This document shows, one piece after another, positions 1-8,673 of a DNA stretch of 64,000 bases. The translations under genes were made by a program, and so were the position numbers. Position 1 is the stretch's first letter, and each line of letters starts with the position of its first letter. The stretch is taken from contig JAJDCX010000087.1 in NCBI GenBank assembly GCA_029260615.1, positions 30,381 to 94,380 on the forward strand, in the 5' to 3' direction. The notes under the pieces were generated by a model. That model did no database searches and was not told where the DNA came from. It worked only from the letters and a program-made list of their open reading frames with translations. Source of the stretch: Phycisphaeraceae bacterium (GTDB lineage Bacteria; Planctomycetota; Phycisphaerae; Phycisphaerales; Phycisphaeraceae).

Positions 1-627
1 TTCATAGTACATGAAGTAGCCCTCGTCCATGAGGCCTGCGTCGGTGAAGACCTGTCGGCGGACGATCATGGAGGCGCCTGCGACCCAGTCTGTTTGGTGC
101 TGGTCGTCGCGGATGGGGGGCGCGATGCAGGCGTTGACCAGGAGGCGGGAGACGAGGCCGAGTCTTAGGCCGTCGTCGAGTTCGGAGCGTGTGGTGGGGA
201 AGCGGAAGGCGGATCGTTGGGGTGTGCCGTCGGGGTCTTCCAGTCGGCTGCCTGCGATGCCGGCCTTGAGGTTTTGTTGCATGAAGTCGATGAGTTTGGC
301 GACTGCGCCGGGGCGTATGACGGTGTCGGGGTTCAGCAATAACACGAAGTCGGGTGGGGCGTTGCTATCGAGAGCGGGGCGGATGGCCTGGTTGTTGCCG
401 TAGGCGAATCCGCCGTTGCGTTCCAGGGGCATGAGCGTGGCCCATGTGTGCCAGTTGTTGTCTTTGATGGCTTGTTGGATCTGCTGAGGGGAGTCGTCGG
501 CGGAGTGGTTGTCGGTGATGACGACGTTTACGTTGGGGAGCGATTTAACCTCGGCATCGAGAGAGCGCAGGCAATCGACGGTGAGGTCGGCGGTGCGGTA
601 GTTCACGATGACGATGAGGGTGCTCAT
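1..627 (-). CDS. GT2 family glycosyltransferase (partial, runs off left edge)
   Basis: The minus-strand frame from the ATG at 625-627 stays open to base 1, giving 209 residues of the N-terminal part. It begins MSTLIVIVNYRTADLT, the classic first strand of a GT-A glycosyltransferase. The series continues with VVITDNHSADDS, GFAYGNNQAIRPA and LLLNPDTVIRPGA, where the DxD-like metal/nucleotide site is the NPDT segment. GTPQRSAFRFP and DWVAGASMIVRR follow the order seen in rhamnosyltransferase-like members (WbbL type). The C-terminus is outside the window. It likely adds a sugar to a lipid-linked repeat unit on the cytoplasmic face. It lies just downstream of the polymerase-like and flippase genes on the same strand, so it probably belongs to the same polysaccharide operon. 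The family call is firm; the donor and acceptor are unknown. Confidence 0.9.
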   Translation of the reverse strand, partial: MSTLIVIVNYRTADLTVDCLRSLDAEVKSLPNVNVVITDNHSADDSPQQIQQAIKDNNWHTWATLMPLERNGGFAYGNNQAIRPALDSNAPPDFVLLLNPDTVIRPGAVAKLIDFMQQNLKAGIAGSRLEDPDGTPQRSAFRFPTTRSELDDGLRLGLVSRLLVNACIAPPIRDDQHQTDWVAGASMIVRRQVFTDAGLMDEGYFMYYE

Positions 628-658
628 GGGTTTGGTTGCGGGGTCAAGGGGGGTGGGG

Positions 659-2107
659 TCAGTGTGTTTGGGCTGCTGCGTGGGTGTTGGGTGTTGGGTT
701 TGGGGGCGTTTTGCTGGTGGTGGGTGTGTGTTGGGTGGGTCTTCGTATTTTTGCTTTGCGTGTTTTGATGGCCTGCTGTCCAGCGAGTGCGCCTGCGACG
801 AGCATGAAGACGGGGTTAATCATGGCGTTGAGTAGGTTGTCGATCATGTAGAGGGTTAGGACGACGGCCATGGCTGCGGCGGGGGCGACGCGGGGGTGTG
901 CCCAGAAGCGTATGGGGAAGCGTTTGAGAGTGAGCCAGACGGGCAGGAGGATGGCGGCGGTGAAGGAGAACAGGCCGACCAGGCCGTTTTGTCCCACTGC
1001 GATGACCCATTGGCCGTCGGTGATGGAGATGTCTTTTCCGTAGCGGTCGTAGACGCGAGATCGGCCCCAGCCTGCCCAGCCGAAGACGGGTTTTTGGAAG
1101 GCGCGTTCGTTGAGTAGGTTTTCGTTGATGAAGCGTGTTTCAAGTGATTCTGCGCGTTTTTCGCCTGCGACGGTGGTGATGAGGCTGACGAGGTTCATGC
1201 CGTCCCATGCGCCGGTGGCGCGGAGGGTCATGTAGCAGGGGGCGACGGCGATGAGTGCGATGATGGGCCAGCGTGTGCGTGTTCGTGTGGCGAGGTAGAG
1301 GGCGGCGAGTCCTGCGGACATCAGCATGAGTGATGCGAGTGATTTGCTGGCGATGGTGATGAGAAGCAGGGGTGCGGCGAGCAGAGCGACAGGGATGCCG
1401 GAGAGTTTTTTAAGTGAGCCGCTGAACCAGAGCCACCAGCCGATGAGTGTGGCGGACGCCATCCAGATGGCGACCATGAGGCCGTGTGCCATGAAGACGG
1501 TGGGTCGGTATCCGCCGGCGCGCATGGCTTGTCGGAAGTCGACGTGAGGGTGTTCGCCGTAGACCAGGAAGTGTAGTTGCGGGCTCATCTTCAGTTCAAA
1601 GAGGCACAGGGGGATGTAGACGAGTCCGCCGACGAAGATGCCGATAGCCAGTTCGCGCAGAGCGGTGAGGTTGTTGAAGTAGACCCTTCCGATGAGGTAG
1701 GGGAGGCCCCAGGTGACGGATTGTTTGAGGACTTCGCTTAGGCCGTCGTAGAGCGGGTTGGGGATTGGGGGGTGGTCGTAGATGGTGGTGTCGTTGTTCG
1801 TTAATGAGGAGAACAGTGGGACAAGGCACCAGAGGATCATGGGGATGTCGAAGCGTTTGAATCGCAAGGAGAGCAGTCGGCTTGGGTCGAAGAAGACGGT
1901 GCCCAGGAGGACGGCCAGGCAGGTGACGGTCATCTTGTCCAGTTCGGGGAGGCCTCGGATGATCAGGGCGTCGGGGACGTTGACCGGGAGGAAGAGCCAG
2001 GCTGCGATGAACGCGCAGATGACGGCCCGTCTGGGGGGCATCACCAGGAACAGCAGCAGGACGATCGGGGTCCAGGCTAGTAGTGAGAGTGGGACCAGTG
2101 CGGCCAT
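659..2107 (-). CDS. O-antigen polymerase/ligase-like polytopic membrane protein
   Basis: A 482-residue hydrophobic protein with roughly ten or more membrane segments. Starting MAALVPLSLLAWTPIVLLL, it has a large central loop around residues 130-200 and a second around 300-350 (GEKRAESLETRF...NERAFQKPVFGWAGWG). Loops of this kind, with a conserved G-W-G near the distal loop, are seen in Wzy/WaaL-type proteins and in exosortase-associated EPS polymerases. The last 35 residues are polar and rich in Lys, Thr, Pro and Asn. The inferred role is polymerisation of lipid-linked repeat units at the outer face of the inner membrane. It sits between a GT2 gene and a Wzx-like flippase on the same strand, the usual Wzx/Wzy pairing. 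Membrane nature is seen directly; the precise reaction is inferred. Confidence 0.75.
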   Translation of the reverse strand: MAALVPLSLLAWTPIVLLLFLVMPPRRAVICAFIAAWLFLPVNVPDALIIRGLPELDKMTVTCLAVLLGTVFFDPSRLLSLRFKRFDIPMILWCLVPLFSSLTNNDTTIYDHPPIPNPLYDGLSEVLKQSVTWGLPYLIGRVYFNNLTALRELAIGIFVGGLVYIPLCLFELKMSPQLHFLVYGEHPHVDFRQAMRAGGYRPTVFMAHGLMVAIWMASATLIGWWLWFSGSLKKLSGIPVALLAAPLLLITIASKSLASLMLMSAGLAALYLATRTRTRWPIIALIAVAPCYMTLRATGAWDGMNLVSLITTVAGEKRAESLETRFINENLLNERAFQKPVFGWAGWGRSRVYDRYGKDISITDGQWVIAVGQNGLVGLFSFTAAILLPVWLTLKRFPIRFWAHPRVAPAAAMAVVLTLYMIDNLLNAMINPVFMLVAGALAGQQAIKTRKAKIRRPTQHTPTTSKTPPNPTPNTHAAAQTH

Positions 2108-2335
2108 TGGGTCTGTGGATCTCGGTTTGGGTGGTTATCGGGCGTACTACAGCACCCCCGGCACAGTCCCCCGTTACAGCCCCCGCAAGGGGATAGTACG
2201 TTCATCGGCGATTGGGGTTTGGTGCTGCGGGAAAAAAATGGAGGCCCCGGGGTGTGTTCTGCGGCCTTCGCTGCGAGTATCCGGGTTTTGGACCCACTTG
2301 GAGGGCTTGAGGCTCCGGCGTTGAATGGTTTGAGA

Positions 2336-3853
2336 CTAGAGCCAGGGGAGTGCGGAGCTGATGAGCCAGCCTGCGGCGAATCCTAGAGCGACGAAGAGGA
2401 CGGCGAGTGCTTCGCGTGGGAGTGAGAGGAGGCTGTGGGAGTGCATGCGCCACCAGAGGATGGGCAGTGAGCCAAGTTCCGATAACGCGATGACCCAGAT
2501 GATGCCGTGCATCTGGCCGTAGTGCCAGCCCAGGGGGATGCCAATGAGGAGGGTGATGGTTTTTCCGAGGTTGCCTGCGAAGACGCTCTTGGAGTCGCCG
2601 ATGGCCAGGAGGCAGGAGACGGCGGTGGGGAGGGTGCAGGCGAAGGCGATGCGGATGGCGAGGATCTGGAGCATCCAGCCGGCTTCGGCGTACTCGTCGG
2701 GGAATAGCAGATCGACGATGTCCGACCCCAGGACCATTAAGGCACCTGCGGCGGGGAGTGTCAGGGCGTCGAGGCGGAGGCGGACCTTGTAGTAATTTTT
2801 GCGGAGGCGGTCGGGGTTATCACGGGCGACGCGGCTGAATGCGGGGAGGAAGACGCGGCGTGTGACGAAGGCGATCATCTGGGCGAGTGCTTCGCTGAGG
2901 AAGTAGGCTCTGCTGTAGACGCCCAGAACGGTTTTGCTGACGTAGATGCCAAGCAGGAGGCGGTCACCCTGGGAGGCGATGAATAGGGCCGAGGTGCTAA
3001 GGAAGATCCATCTGCCGAAACGGATCAGTTCGTTAAAGGCATCGCGTTCGAAGTGGAAGCGGTTGGGGTGGCCGGGTAGTACGGCGTGGCTCAGGAGCAT
3101 CTTCATCCAGGAGGTGACCAGGGTCCCGCAGACCAGGGCCCAGACGCTTTGGAAGTACCAGGCCCAACTGGCCATGGCGATGACGCCCATAGCCTGCACG
3201 CTGACATCTATCATGGTCACGCGTCCGAGCGCCAGTCGGCGGTTGGCGGTGAACAGCTTGGTGGAGTTAAACCCGCTAAATACGGCTGACAGGGCACCGA
3301 CGCAGATCAAAGGCAGCAACTGAGGGTCGCTATAGACCGACTGGTCGCCGTCGGTTGCGTATGACGCCATCAGCCCGCCGAGGAAGTGGATGGCGGGGAC
3401 GACCAGAACGACGGCGACGATTCCCAGGACGAATCCACGGATGACTTGGATGGTCCATGCGGTGTTGTAGAAGGCGGGTTCTTCGCCGCGTTTGTGTTGG
3501 ATGATGCTTGGGCCGATGCCGATGTCGGAAAACAACTGGAGGCCGGTGAGTACGACGTTGACGACGGTCATCAGGCCGAAGGCTTCTGGCAGCAACAGCC
3601 AGGTGAGGACAAGGGTGCTGGCAAAGCGTATGCCCTGCTGTGCAATGTTGCCGCCGAGTGCCCAGGCGGAGCCACGGACGGCGAGGGCTTTGACGCTTTG
3701 CTCTTTGGCCGGTTTGGTCGGGTCTTTTGTGTCGGTATTGGTGGGTGGTATTTGGCCGACCGCCCCCGTGTCACCCTCGTGTGTGGGGGTGACCGGGGGC
3801 GGCGTTGTGTTGGCCCGACCCTTTAGGTTGTCGTTGACGTTCCCTGGGTCCAA
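2336..3853 (-). CDS. Wzx-like polysaccharide flippase (MOP superfamily)
   Basis: A 505-residue polytopic protein. After a polar, Thr/Pro-rich N-terminal stretch of about 50 residues it reads VKALAVRGSAWALGGNIAQQGIRFASTLVL, the typical first helix of polysaccharide-transport proteins of the MOP superfamily (PST/Polysacc_synt_3 type). About 12 to 14 membrane helices follow, with family-like patterns such as IGPSIIQ, YSRAYFLSEALAQMIAFVTRRVFLPAFSR-type helices and a charged loop RLRKNYYKVRLRLD. It probably flips undecaprenyl-linked repeat units across the inner membrane for the adjacent polymerase. The start is a TTG preceded by GGAG at suitable spacing; no in-frame ATG exists before the first helices. 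The gene for a secreted glycoside hydrolase lies 13 bp upstream on the same strand, suggesting co-transcription. Confidence 0.88.
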   Translation of the reverse strand: MDPGNVNDNLKGRANTTPPPVTPTHEGDTGAVGQIPPTNTDTKDPTKPAKEQSVKALAVRGSAWALGGNIAQQGIRFASTLVLTWLLLPEAFGLMTVVNVVLTGLQLFSDIGIGPSIIQHKRGEEPAFYNTAWTIQVIRGFVLGIVAVVLVVPAIHFLGGLMASYATDGDQSVYSDPQLLPLICVGALSAVFSGFNSTKLFTANRRLALGRVTMIDVSVQAMGVIAMASWAWYFQSVWALVCGTLVTSWMKMLLSHAVLPGHPNRFHFERDAFNELIRFGRWIFLSTSALFIASQGDRLLLGIYVSKTVLGVYSRAYFLSEALAQMIAFVTRRVFLPAFSRVARDNPDRLRKNYYKVRLRLDALTLPAAGALMVLGSDIVDLLFPDEYAEAGWMLQILAIRIAFACTLPTAVSCLLAIGDSKSVFAGNLGKTITLLIGIPLGWHYGQMHGIIWVIALSELGSLPILWWRMHSHSLLSLPREALAVLFVALGFAAGWLISSALPWL

Positions 3854-3866
3854 GTCTGCTCCATGC

Positions 3867-6800
3867 TTAATCGAAGGTGGTGAGTTCCAGGCGTTTCTGC
3901 GAGGTTGGGTAATCGATCATGGCCTTGAACTTCTGTGCGTTGTCGGTGGGCTCGTCCTGGTATTGGAGGTGTCCCCATGAGCCCCATTGGTCGCGGCGGC
4001 CGACGTAGTTGAACATGACGTTGGCTGAGCCGCCGGCCCGTTCGAACTCGAGCATGTTCTGCTGATACAGATCATACATCTTTGGGTGGTCCTGCGCCGC
4101 GATCAAGGCGTTTTTGTGTGGTTTGTTTTGTCCGCCGTCGGCGAGGTGCTGTCCGCCTTCGTAGGCGACGAGCTTGATGTGTCGGCCGGTGGCCTGTGAC
4201 CACTCGCTGGCCAGGGCGTTGTGCTCTGAGTAGTAGCGGCGGTTATCGGTCACGATATTTTCTTCGAGGATGGCGATGATGTCATTGGCGGAGGTGGAGC
4301 TGGTGAGCTCACGTTCTTCGAAGGAGCGTAGGCCGAAGTAGGTCGCCAGTGCGATGGCGTCGAAGTCGCCGTTCATGCGGTCCAGGAGCTTGCCTGTGCC
4401 CCATGAGAGTGCGGCCTGGCCAGCGGCGACGCGGACAACGCGGTCGGAGTCGTTGCCCCAGACGTCCATCCAGATGGCGAAGTCGCGTTTGGCTTCGGCG
4501 GCCCACTTGTCGAAGAAGGGCATGGACAGGGACTGGTTATCTGTCTCCTGCTTGATCCACTTGTGGACCTCGAACTGGGTGTTCCAGACTTCGTTGGACC
4601 ATTCGACGTAGACCTTGGCACCGGGGTGCAGGCGGTCCTTGACGAGCTGGGCGAAGCGGCGGATGTAGTCGTCGTCGGCCTGTGCGGGCATGCAGACCCA
4701 GGCGTCGGCGTTGAGTTCATTGGCCAGCTCGATCAGGAGTTCGATGGCGACGCCGTTGCGTTCGGCCTGGGTGGCGCTGGCGGTGGTGTTGCGGTCTGAC
4801 CAGTGGATCTGGTGGGTGGTGTTGGTCCGCTGCCAGTCCATGAAGCGCAGGGTCTTGAAGGGTTTTAAGCGTTCGACGAAGAGGGGGTGGAATGAGCTTG
4901 GGTGATCGACGAGGTCTTCGTGGACCAGTTTCATGTTGCGGATGGGGTTGGCGGGGTTGGAGTTTTCGATCCGCATGTAGATGCCGGTGTCGGTGGGGGT
5001 GACGTTGACTTCGATCCGGCCGGGCTGGCTGGAGGCGGCTTTGGCGTCCCAGGAGAAGACGACATCGCCATCGCCGTCGTAGGTGCAGATGTATTTGCCG
5101 CCGGGGTAGTGGCCGTCGGTGGCGTTGAGCATGTAGGTGGCGGCGGCTTGTCCGGGCTTGAGCAGGGGCCAGCCGTTGGCGTCGGTGTCGACGGAGTCGC
5201 CGTTGTCCCAGGGGTTGCCGCCGGTGTTGGTGGAGATCCATCCCCTTGATTGACGCAGGACGTTGGTGAAGACCCATTCGCGTGACCAGTAGGTGACGAA
5301 TGAGAGGTTCATGCCCAGGACGGGGTGCTGGTCGGCGTTGACGACGTCGGCGGGTGGCGGTGGGGTGGTGCCGGAGTCGCTGCCCCCGGTAGTGTCGCTG
5401 CCCCCGCTTGTGGTACCGCCGGTGGTCGAACCGCCGGTGTCGGTGCCTGTGTCACCGCTGTCTGCAACGGGGGGGTCAACGGGGGGTGTGTCAGAGCCGG
5501 TGTTGGTGGTGTCGTCTGTGCCGGTGCCGCTGGTGCCTGTGTTCCCGCCGTTATCGACGACGGGCTCATCGACGGGTTCGTCGCCGTAGGCTGGGAGGAT
5601 TTCCAGGTCGTGCGTGCGTTTGTAGATGGTTTTGTTATCGACGCGGTAGAGGAGTTGGAGTTGCGTGCGTCCGGGCGGGAGGAGTGCGAGTTTGTCGGCG
5701 TTGATCTGCCAGGGGCCGTTAGCGTTGAAGTGTGCGAACGCATCGACCATGCCCCAGGTTGTCGAGGACCAGGCGAGGGCCAGGACGGTGGCGTTGTCGG
5801 GGAGGTCGCGATCGACGGTGTAGGGGATGTCGATGCCTTCGCCCAGGCGGTAGGTGTCTGGGGTATTAGTTGGGAATGCGACGATGGGGTCGGGGAGGGT
5901 GATGTGGTTTTCGACGGTGAAGTGGATGGTTTGCGTGTCGGTCTGGTTGCCGTTGGTGAGGACGGCGATCGTGAGTGCGTATGCGCCGTTGGGGTATTTG
6001 GTGGTGTCCCAGCCGCCAAGGCCGCTTAGGAAGAGGTAGGGTGCGTCGGTCACGATCTGTGACAGTTCGCTTGGGCCGTCGACGTTGAAAATAACCTGAT
6101 CGGGTGTGCCGCCTGTGGTGGTGACCTGGACCTGGACGGTCCCGTTGACGACGGTGCTGTCTACGATGCCGGTGATGCCGGTGATTTTGGCTGGGTCGGC
6201 GACTGGGTCGGGTTGATCGTTGCCGAGGTCGACCGAGCCTGCGGGCGTGACGACGGTGAGGTCGTGGAGTTTTTTGTATTGGATGACGGAGTTTTCGCGG
6301 AAGAGCAGTTGGATCTGGATGCGGCCGTCGGGGAGGAGGTCGAGTTTTTCAGATGTGATGCGTAGGTCGGTCTTATCCACGTTGTGTGCGAACTGGGAGA
6401 CGATCTGCTGGCGGTCGTGGTCCCACGCGATGGCGAGGATGTTGTCGCTGTCGGTCATGGTGCCTGAGACATTGATGCCCAGGGACTCGCCGGAGCCGCG
6501 TTCGTGTGTGTCTGCTGAGCCGCTGGCGAAGTCCACGACGGGTTGGGTGGACCGTGTATCGACGATGTCTGAGCTGTCGCTGTTGGCCGTGGTAGTTGAT
6601 TCGGCCACGGTCGATGCACTCATGAGGCTGGTGCGGGCACGCTGCTTACGGGGGAGAGTGTTCTGCTTGACGGCGGTGTGGTCTATCGTGAAATTGACGA
6701 CGATGGAGTCTGCGACCAGGCCGTCCTTGATCGCCTTGACGCGCATGGTGTAGGCGCCCTCGGGGGCGTTGGCGGTGTTCCAGTATCGTGGGTTGCCTTG

Positions 6801-7091
6801 TTTGTTGCTCAGGAAGAAGTAGGGGGAGGTGGTCCGTACGGAGGTGCGTGAAATGGGGCCGCTGAGTGCGAAGATCACCTGGTCGGGGTCTCCGCCAATG
6901 CGAGCGGTGATATTGACTCGTCCGCTGATGGCGGCGTCGTGATCGATCCCCAGAATCTGGCGGATCACGGGCGTGGCGGCGTGAACGGGGCTGGCGGTCA
7001 TGGCGACCGTCGCGAGTGCCAACAGGGCCAGCGCCACGGGCTTGCAGAGCAACCGGGATACAAACATTTGGCTGGTGGAGAAACGACTCAT
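3867..7091 (-). CDS. Secreted modular protein: tandem Ig-like modules, GTS-rich linker, glycoside-hydrolase-like catalytic domain
   Basis: 1074 residues. A signal peptide (residues 1-38) ends in SPVHA. Residues about 40-140 and 300-400 are copies of one module (DPDQVIFALSGP versus TPDQVIFNVDGP). Residues about 190-290 and 405-500 are copies of a second module (LLPDGRIQIQLLFR versus LLPPGRTQLQLLYR). A Gly/Ser/Thr/Asp linker spans about 505-585. The C-terminal ~480 residues look like a TIM-barrel hydrolase of clan GH-A style: VYVEWSNEVWNT offers the Asn-Glu acid/base pair and KLVAYEGGQHL a candidate nucleophile Glu. This architecture recurs in planctomycete proteins annotated as carbohydrate-binding or cellulase-like, but no exact GH family could be fixed. 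The ATG has GGGAG eight bases upstream. Its position directly upstream of the flippase gene suggests trimming or release of the exported polysaccharide. Confidence 0.8.
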   Translation of the reverse strand: MSRFSTSQMFVSRLLCKPVALALLALATVAMTASPVHAATPVIRQILGIDHDAAISGRVNITARIGGDPDQVIFALSGPISRTSVRTTSPYFFLSNKQGNPRYWNTANAPEGAYTMRVKAIKDGLVADSIVVNFTIDHTAVKQNTLPRKQRARTSLMSASTVAESTTTANSDSSDIVDTRSTQPVVDFASGSADTHERGSGESLGINVSGTMTDSDNILAIAWDHDRQQIVSQFAHNVDKTDLRITSEKLDLLPDGRIQIQLLFRENSVIQYKKLHDLTVVTPAGSVDLGNDQPDPVADPAKITGITGIVDSTVVNGTVQVQVTTTGGTPDQVIFNVDGPSELSQIVTDAPYLFLSGLGGWDTTKYPNGAYALTIAVLTNGNQTDTQTIHFTVENHITLPDPIVAFPTNTPDTYRLGEGIDIPYTVDRDLPDNATVLALAWSSTTWGMVDAFAHFNANGPWQINADKLALLPPGRTQLQLLYRVDNKTIYKRTHDLEILPAYGDEPVDEPVVDNGGNTGTSGTGTDDTTNTGSDTPPVDPPVADSGDTGTDTGGSTTGGTTSGGSDTTGGSDSGTTPPPPADVVNADQHPVLGMNLSFVTYWSREWVFTNVLRQSRGWISTNTGGNPWDNGDSVDTDANGWPLLKPGQAAATYMLNATDGHYPGGKYICTYDGDGDVVFSWDAKAASSQPGRIEVNVTPTDTGIYMRIENSNPANPIRNMKLVHEDLVDHPSSFHPLFVERLKPFKTLRFMDWQRTNTTHQIHWSDRNTTASATQAERNGVAIELLIELANELNADAWVCMPAQADDDYIRRFAQLVKDRLHPGAKVYVEWSNEVWNTQFEVHKWIKQETDNQSLSMPFFDKWAAEAKRDFAIWMDVWGNDSDRVVRVAAGQAALSWGTGKLLDRMNGDFDAIALATYFGLRSFEERELTSSTSANDIIAILEENIVTDNRRYYSEHNALASEWSQATGRHIKLVAYEGGQHLADGGQNKPHKNALIAAQDHPKMYDLYQQNMLEFERAGGSANVMFNYVGRRDQWGSWGHLQYQDEPTDNAQKFKAMIDYPTSQKRLELTTFD

Positions 7092-7437
7092 TACTAACTC
7101 CCTAACTTCTGGGGTGTGTCCCGGGACCTCGCCTCATGGGGCGTGGTATCGGGGGAAGTGACGAATCTGTTGGGTGTGCTTGCAACCCGTAGCCCCCAAA
7201 CTCGCCAAGTTGTTTTTACCCCGCCGTTTTCCTGACCGTCATACCCTGTGCGATCGTTTCAGGTGGCCGATGGGGTTTGGGTTATAGGACCAGGGCGGCG
7301 CCAGGCGAGGTGGGGGTCTTGATGGAGTTGGGGACGATAGGGAATTGAGTGACCTAGGGTGTGGTGCCGATGATTCATTAAGGGGCTTGTCGTGGGTCGG
7401 GGGTAGACATCGTTGCCACGTTGGCGTGTGTCTGACG
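7092..7437. other. Divergent intergenic region between hydrolase and GT2 genes
   Basis: About 345 bp separate the minus-strand hydrolase gene from the plus-strand GT2 gene. The minus-strand ribosome-binding site (GGGAG) lies directly next to 7091. An in-frame GTG/ATG-less extension of the GT2 frame reaches back to about 7345, but its residues do not resemble the family. No tRNA, clear hairpin or repeat was seen. The region must hold promoters for both directions, but no convincing -35/-10 pair could be assigned by eye. Confidence 0.5.
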
Positions 7438-8673
7438 ATGACAGATAGCTGGGTAACTGATTGGGATGCATTGACACAGAAACCCCGCCATGACAGCGAG
7501 CCGGGCCCGTGTGTGGTCGCCTCTGAGGCGGTGGGATTTCCTACGGATGTGTCGGCTGCGGTCATTTCCTATAACGGGATGGGGACGCTTGGGAAGTGTT
7601 TGGGCGGGTTGGCTGACGCTGGTTGTTCTGACCATCTGATTACGGTGTACGACGTAGCGAGTACGGACGGCACGGGCGACTGGCTGGCGGAGCATCACCC
7701 GGGTGTCAAGGTGGTGCGTCTGGAAGAAAACTTAGGGCCCAACCCCGCGAGGAACCTGGCGTTGATTCGGGGGGAGACACCTTTTGTGCTGGTGGTCGAT
7801 GTCGATGTGCAACTTCTGCCGGGGACGGCGGGGACGTTGCGCGAGGCGATCGGGGATGACGAGTCGATCGCGGTGGCGACGCCGGTGGTGCTGTACGCGG
7901 ATCGGCCTGACACGGTGCAGTACAGCCGGACGTTTGTGCATTTCCTGGCTGAGGCGAGCGCGGAGGTGGATGACAAACCCCTGACGCAACTGAATGGAGA
8001 GACGGCTGGGGTGGGTCTGGCCAGCGGGTGTTCGCCGATGATTCGGCGGGAGGCGGCGGCGCAGGTGGGGCTATTCGATGAGCGGTACTTCTTTGGTAAG
8101 ACTGATGGCGAGTTCGCCTATCGCCTGACGTTGGCGGGGTGGCAGATCGTTGAGCCTGCCAGCGCGCAGGTGCTGCACCACCACCACAAGCGCGGCAGCA
8201 CTTACTTTATGCAGCAGGTCCGAAACCGTTGGCACTTTATGCTTAAGGATTTTCAGTGGCGGACGTTGATCGCGATACTCCCGGTGCTGATGGTGCATGA
8301 GCCGGCGTTGTTTGTGCTGTTGCTGGTTAAGGGGCGGGTGGTTGATTACTTCCGTGCGTTGGGTTCGATGTCTAAGCTATTGCCGGGTGTGCGGGGTGAC
8401 CGCAAGGATGTTGCGAGTATCAGGCGTGTGCACGATTGGGAGGTATTGCGAGGAGAAAAGTTGGTGATCCCAGCGGAAATTGGTGGCGGGGCGCTGGGAG
8501 TTCTGCTGTCGCTGTACCGTGTGGTGCTGGGGGGGTACTGGGTTTTGGCTAGAGGGGTGCTGAAATTATTAAGTTCAGGATATCCGGGTGTTAGGTCGTC
8601 GGCCAAGGGCTTGGGACGGATGCCAGAAAAGGGATTGGATGGCGGGTTATCCCCACGAAACAATACGGCCTAA
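7438..8673 (+). CDS. GT2 family glycosyltransferase
   Basis: 411 residues from the ATG at 7438. The GT-A fold is clear: DVSAAVISYNGMGTL, then VYDVASTDGTGDWL, then NLGPNPARNLAL and the DxD segment VLVVDVDVQLLPG (about residues 115-130). FFGKTDGEFAYRLTLAGW follows, where the Asp-Gly-Glu-Phe stretch is the usual catalytic-base region of rhamnosyl/GlcNAc-transferase relatives. The C-terminal third contains one or two hydrophobic segments that may anchor it at the membrane. A longer frame begins upstream at 7345, but the family similarity starts only after 7438. It overlaps the start of the next gene by 35 bp, so the two are probably translationally coupled. The likely role is a sugar transfer step in exopolysaccharide assembly. 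Confidence 0.87.
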   Translation: MTDSWVTDWDALTQKPRHDSEPGPCVVASEAVGFPTDVSAAVISYNGMGTLGKCLGGLADAGCSDHLITVYDVASTDGTGDWLAEHHPGVKVVRLEENLGPNPARNLALIRGETPFVLVVDVDVQLLPGTAGTLREAIGDDESIAVATPVVLYADRPDTVQYSRTFVHFLAEASAEVDDKPLTQLNGETAGVGLASGCSPMIRREAAAQVGLFDERYFFGKTDGEFAYRLTLAGWQIVEPASAQVLHHHHKRGSTYFMQQVRNRWHFMLKDFQWRTLIAILPVLMVHEPALFVLLLVKGRVVDYFRALGSMSKLLPGVRGDRKDVASIRRVHDWEVLRGEKLVIPAEIGGGALGVLLSLYRVVLGGYWVLARGVLKLLSSGYPGVRSSAKGLGRMPEKGLDGGLSPRNNTA

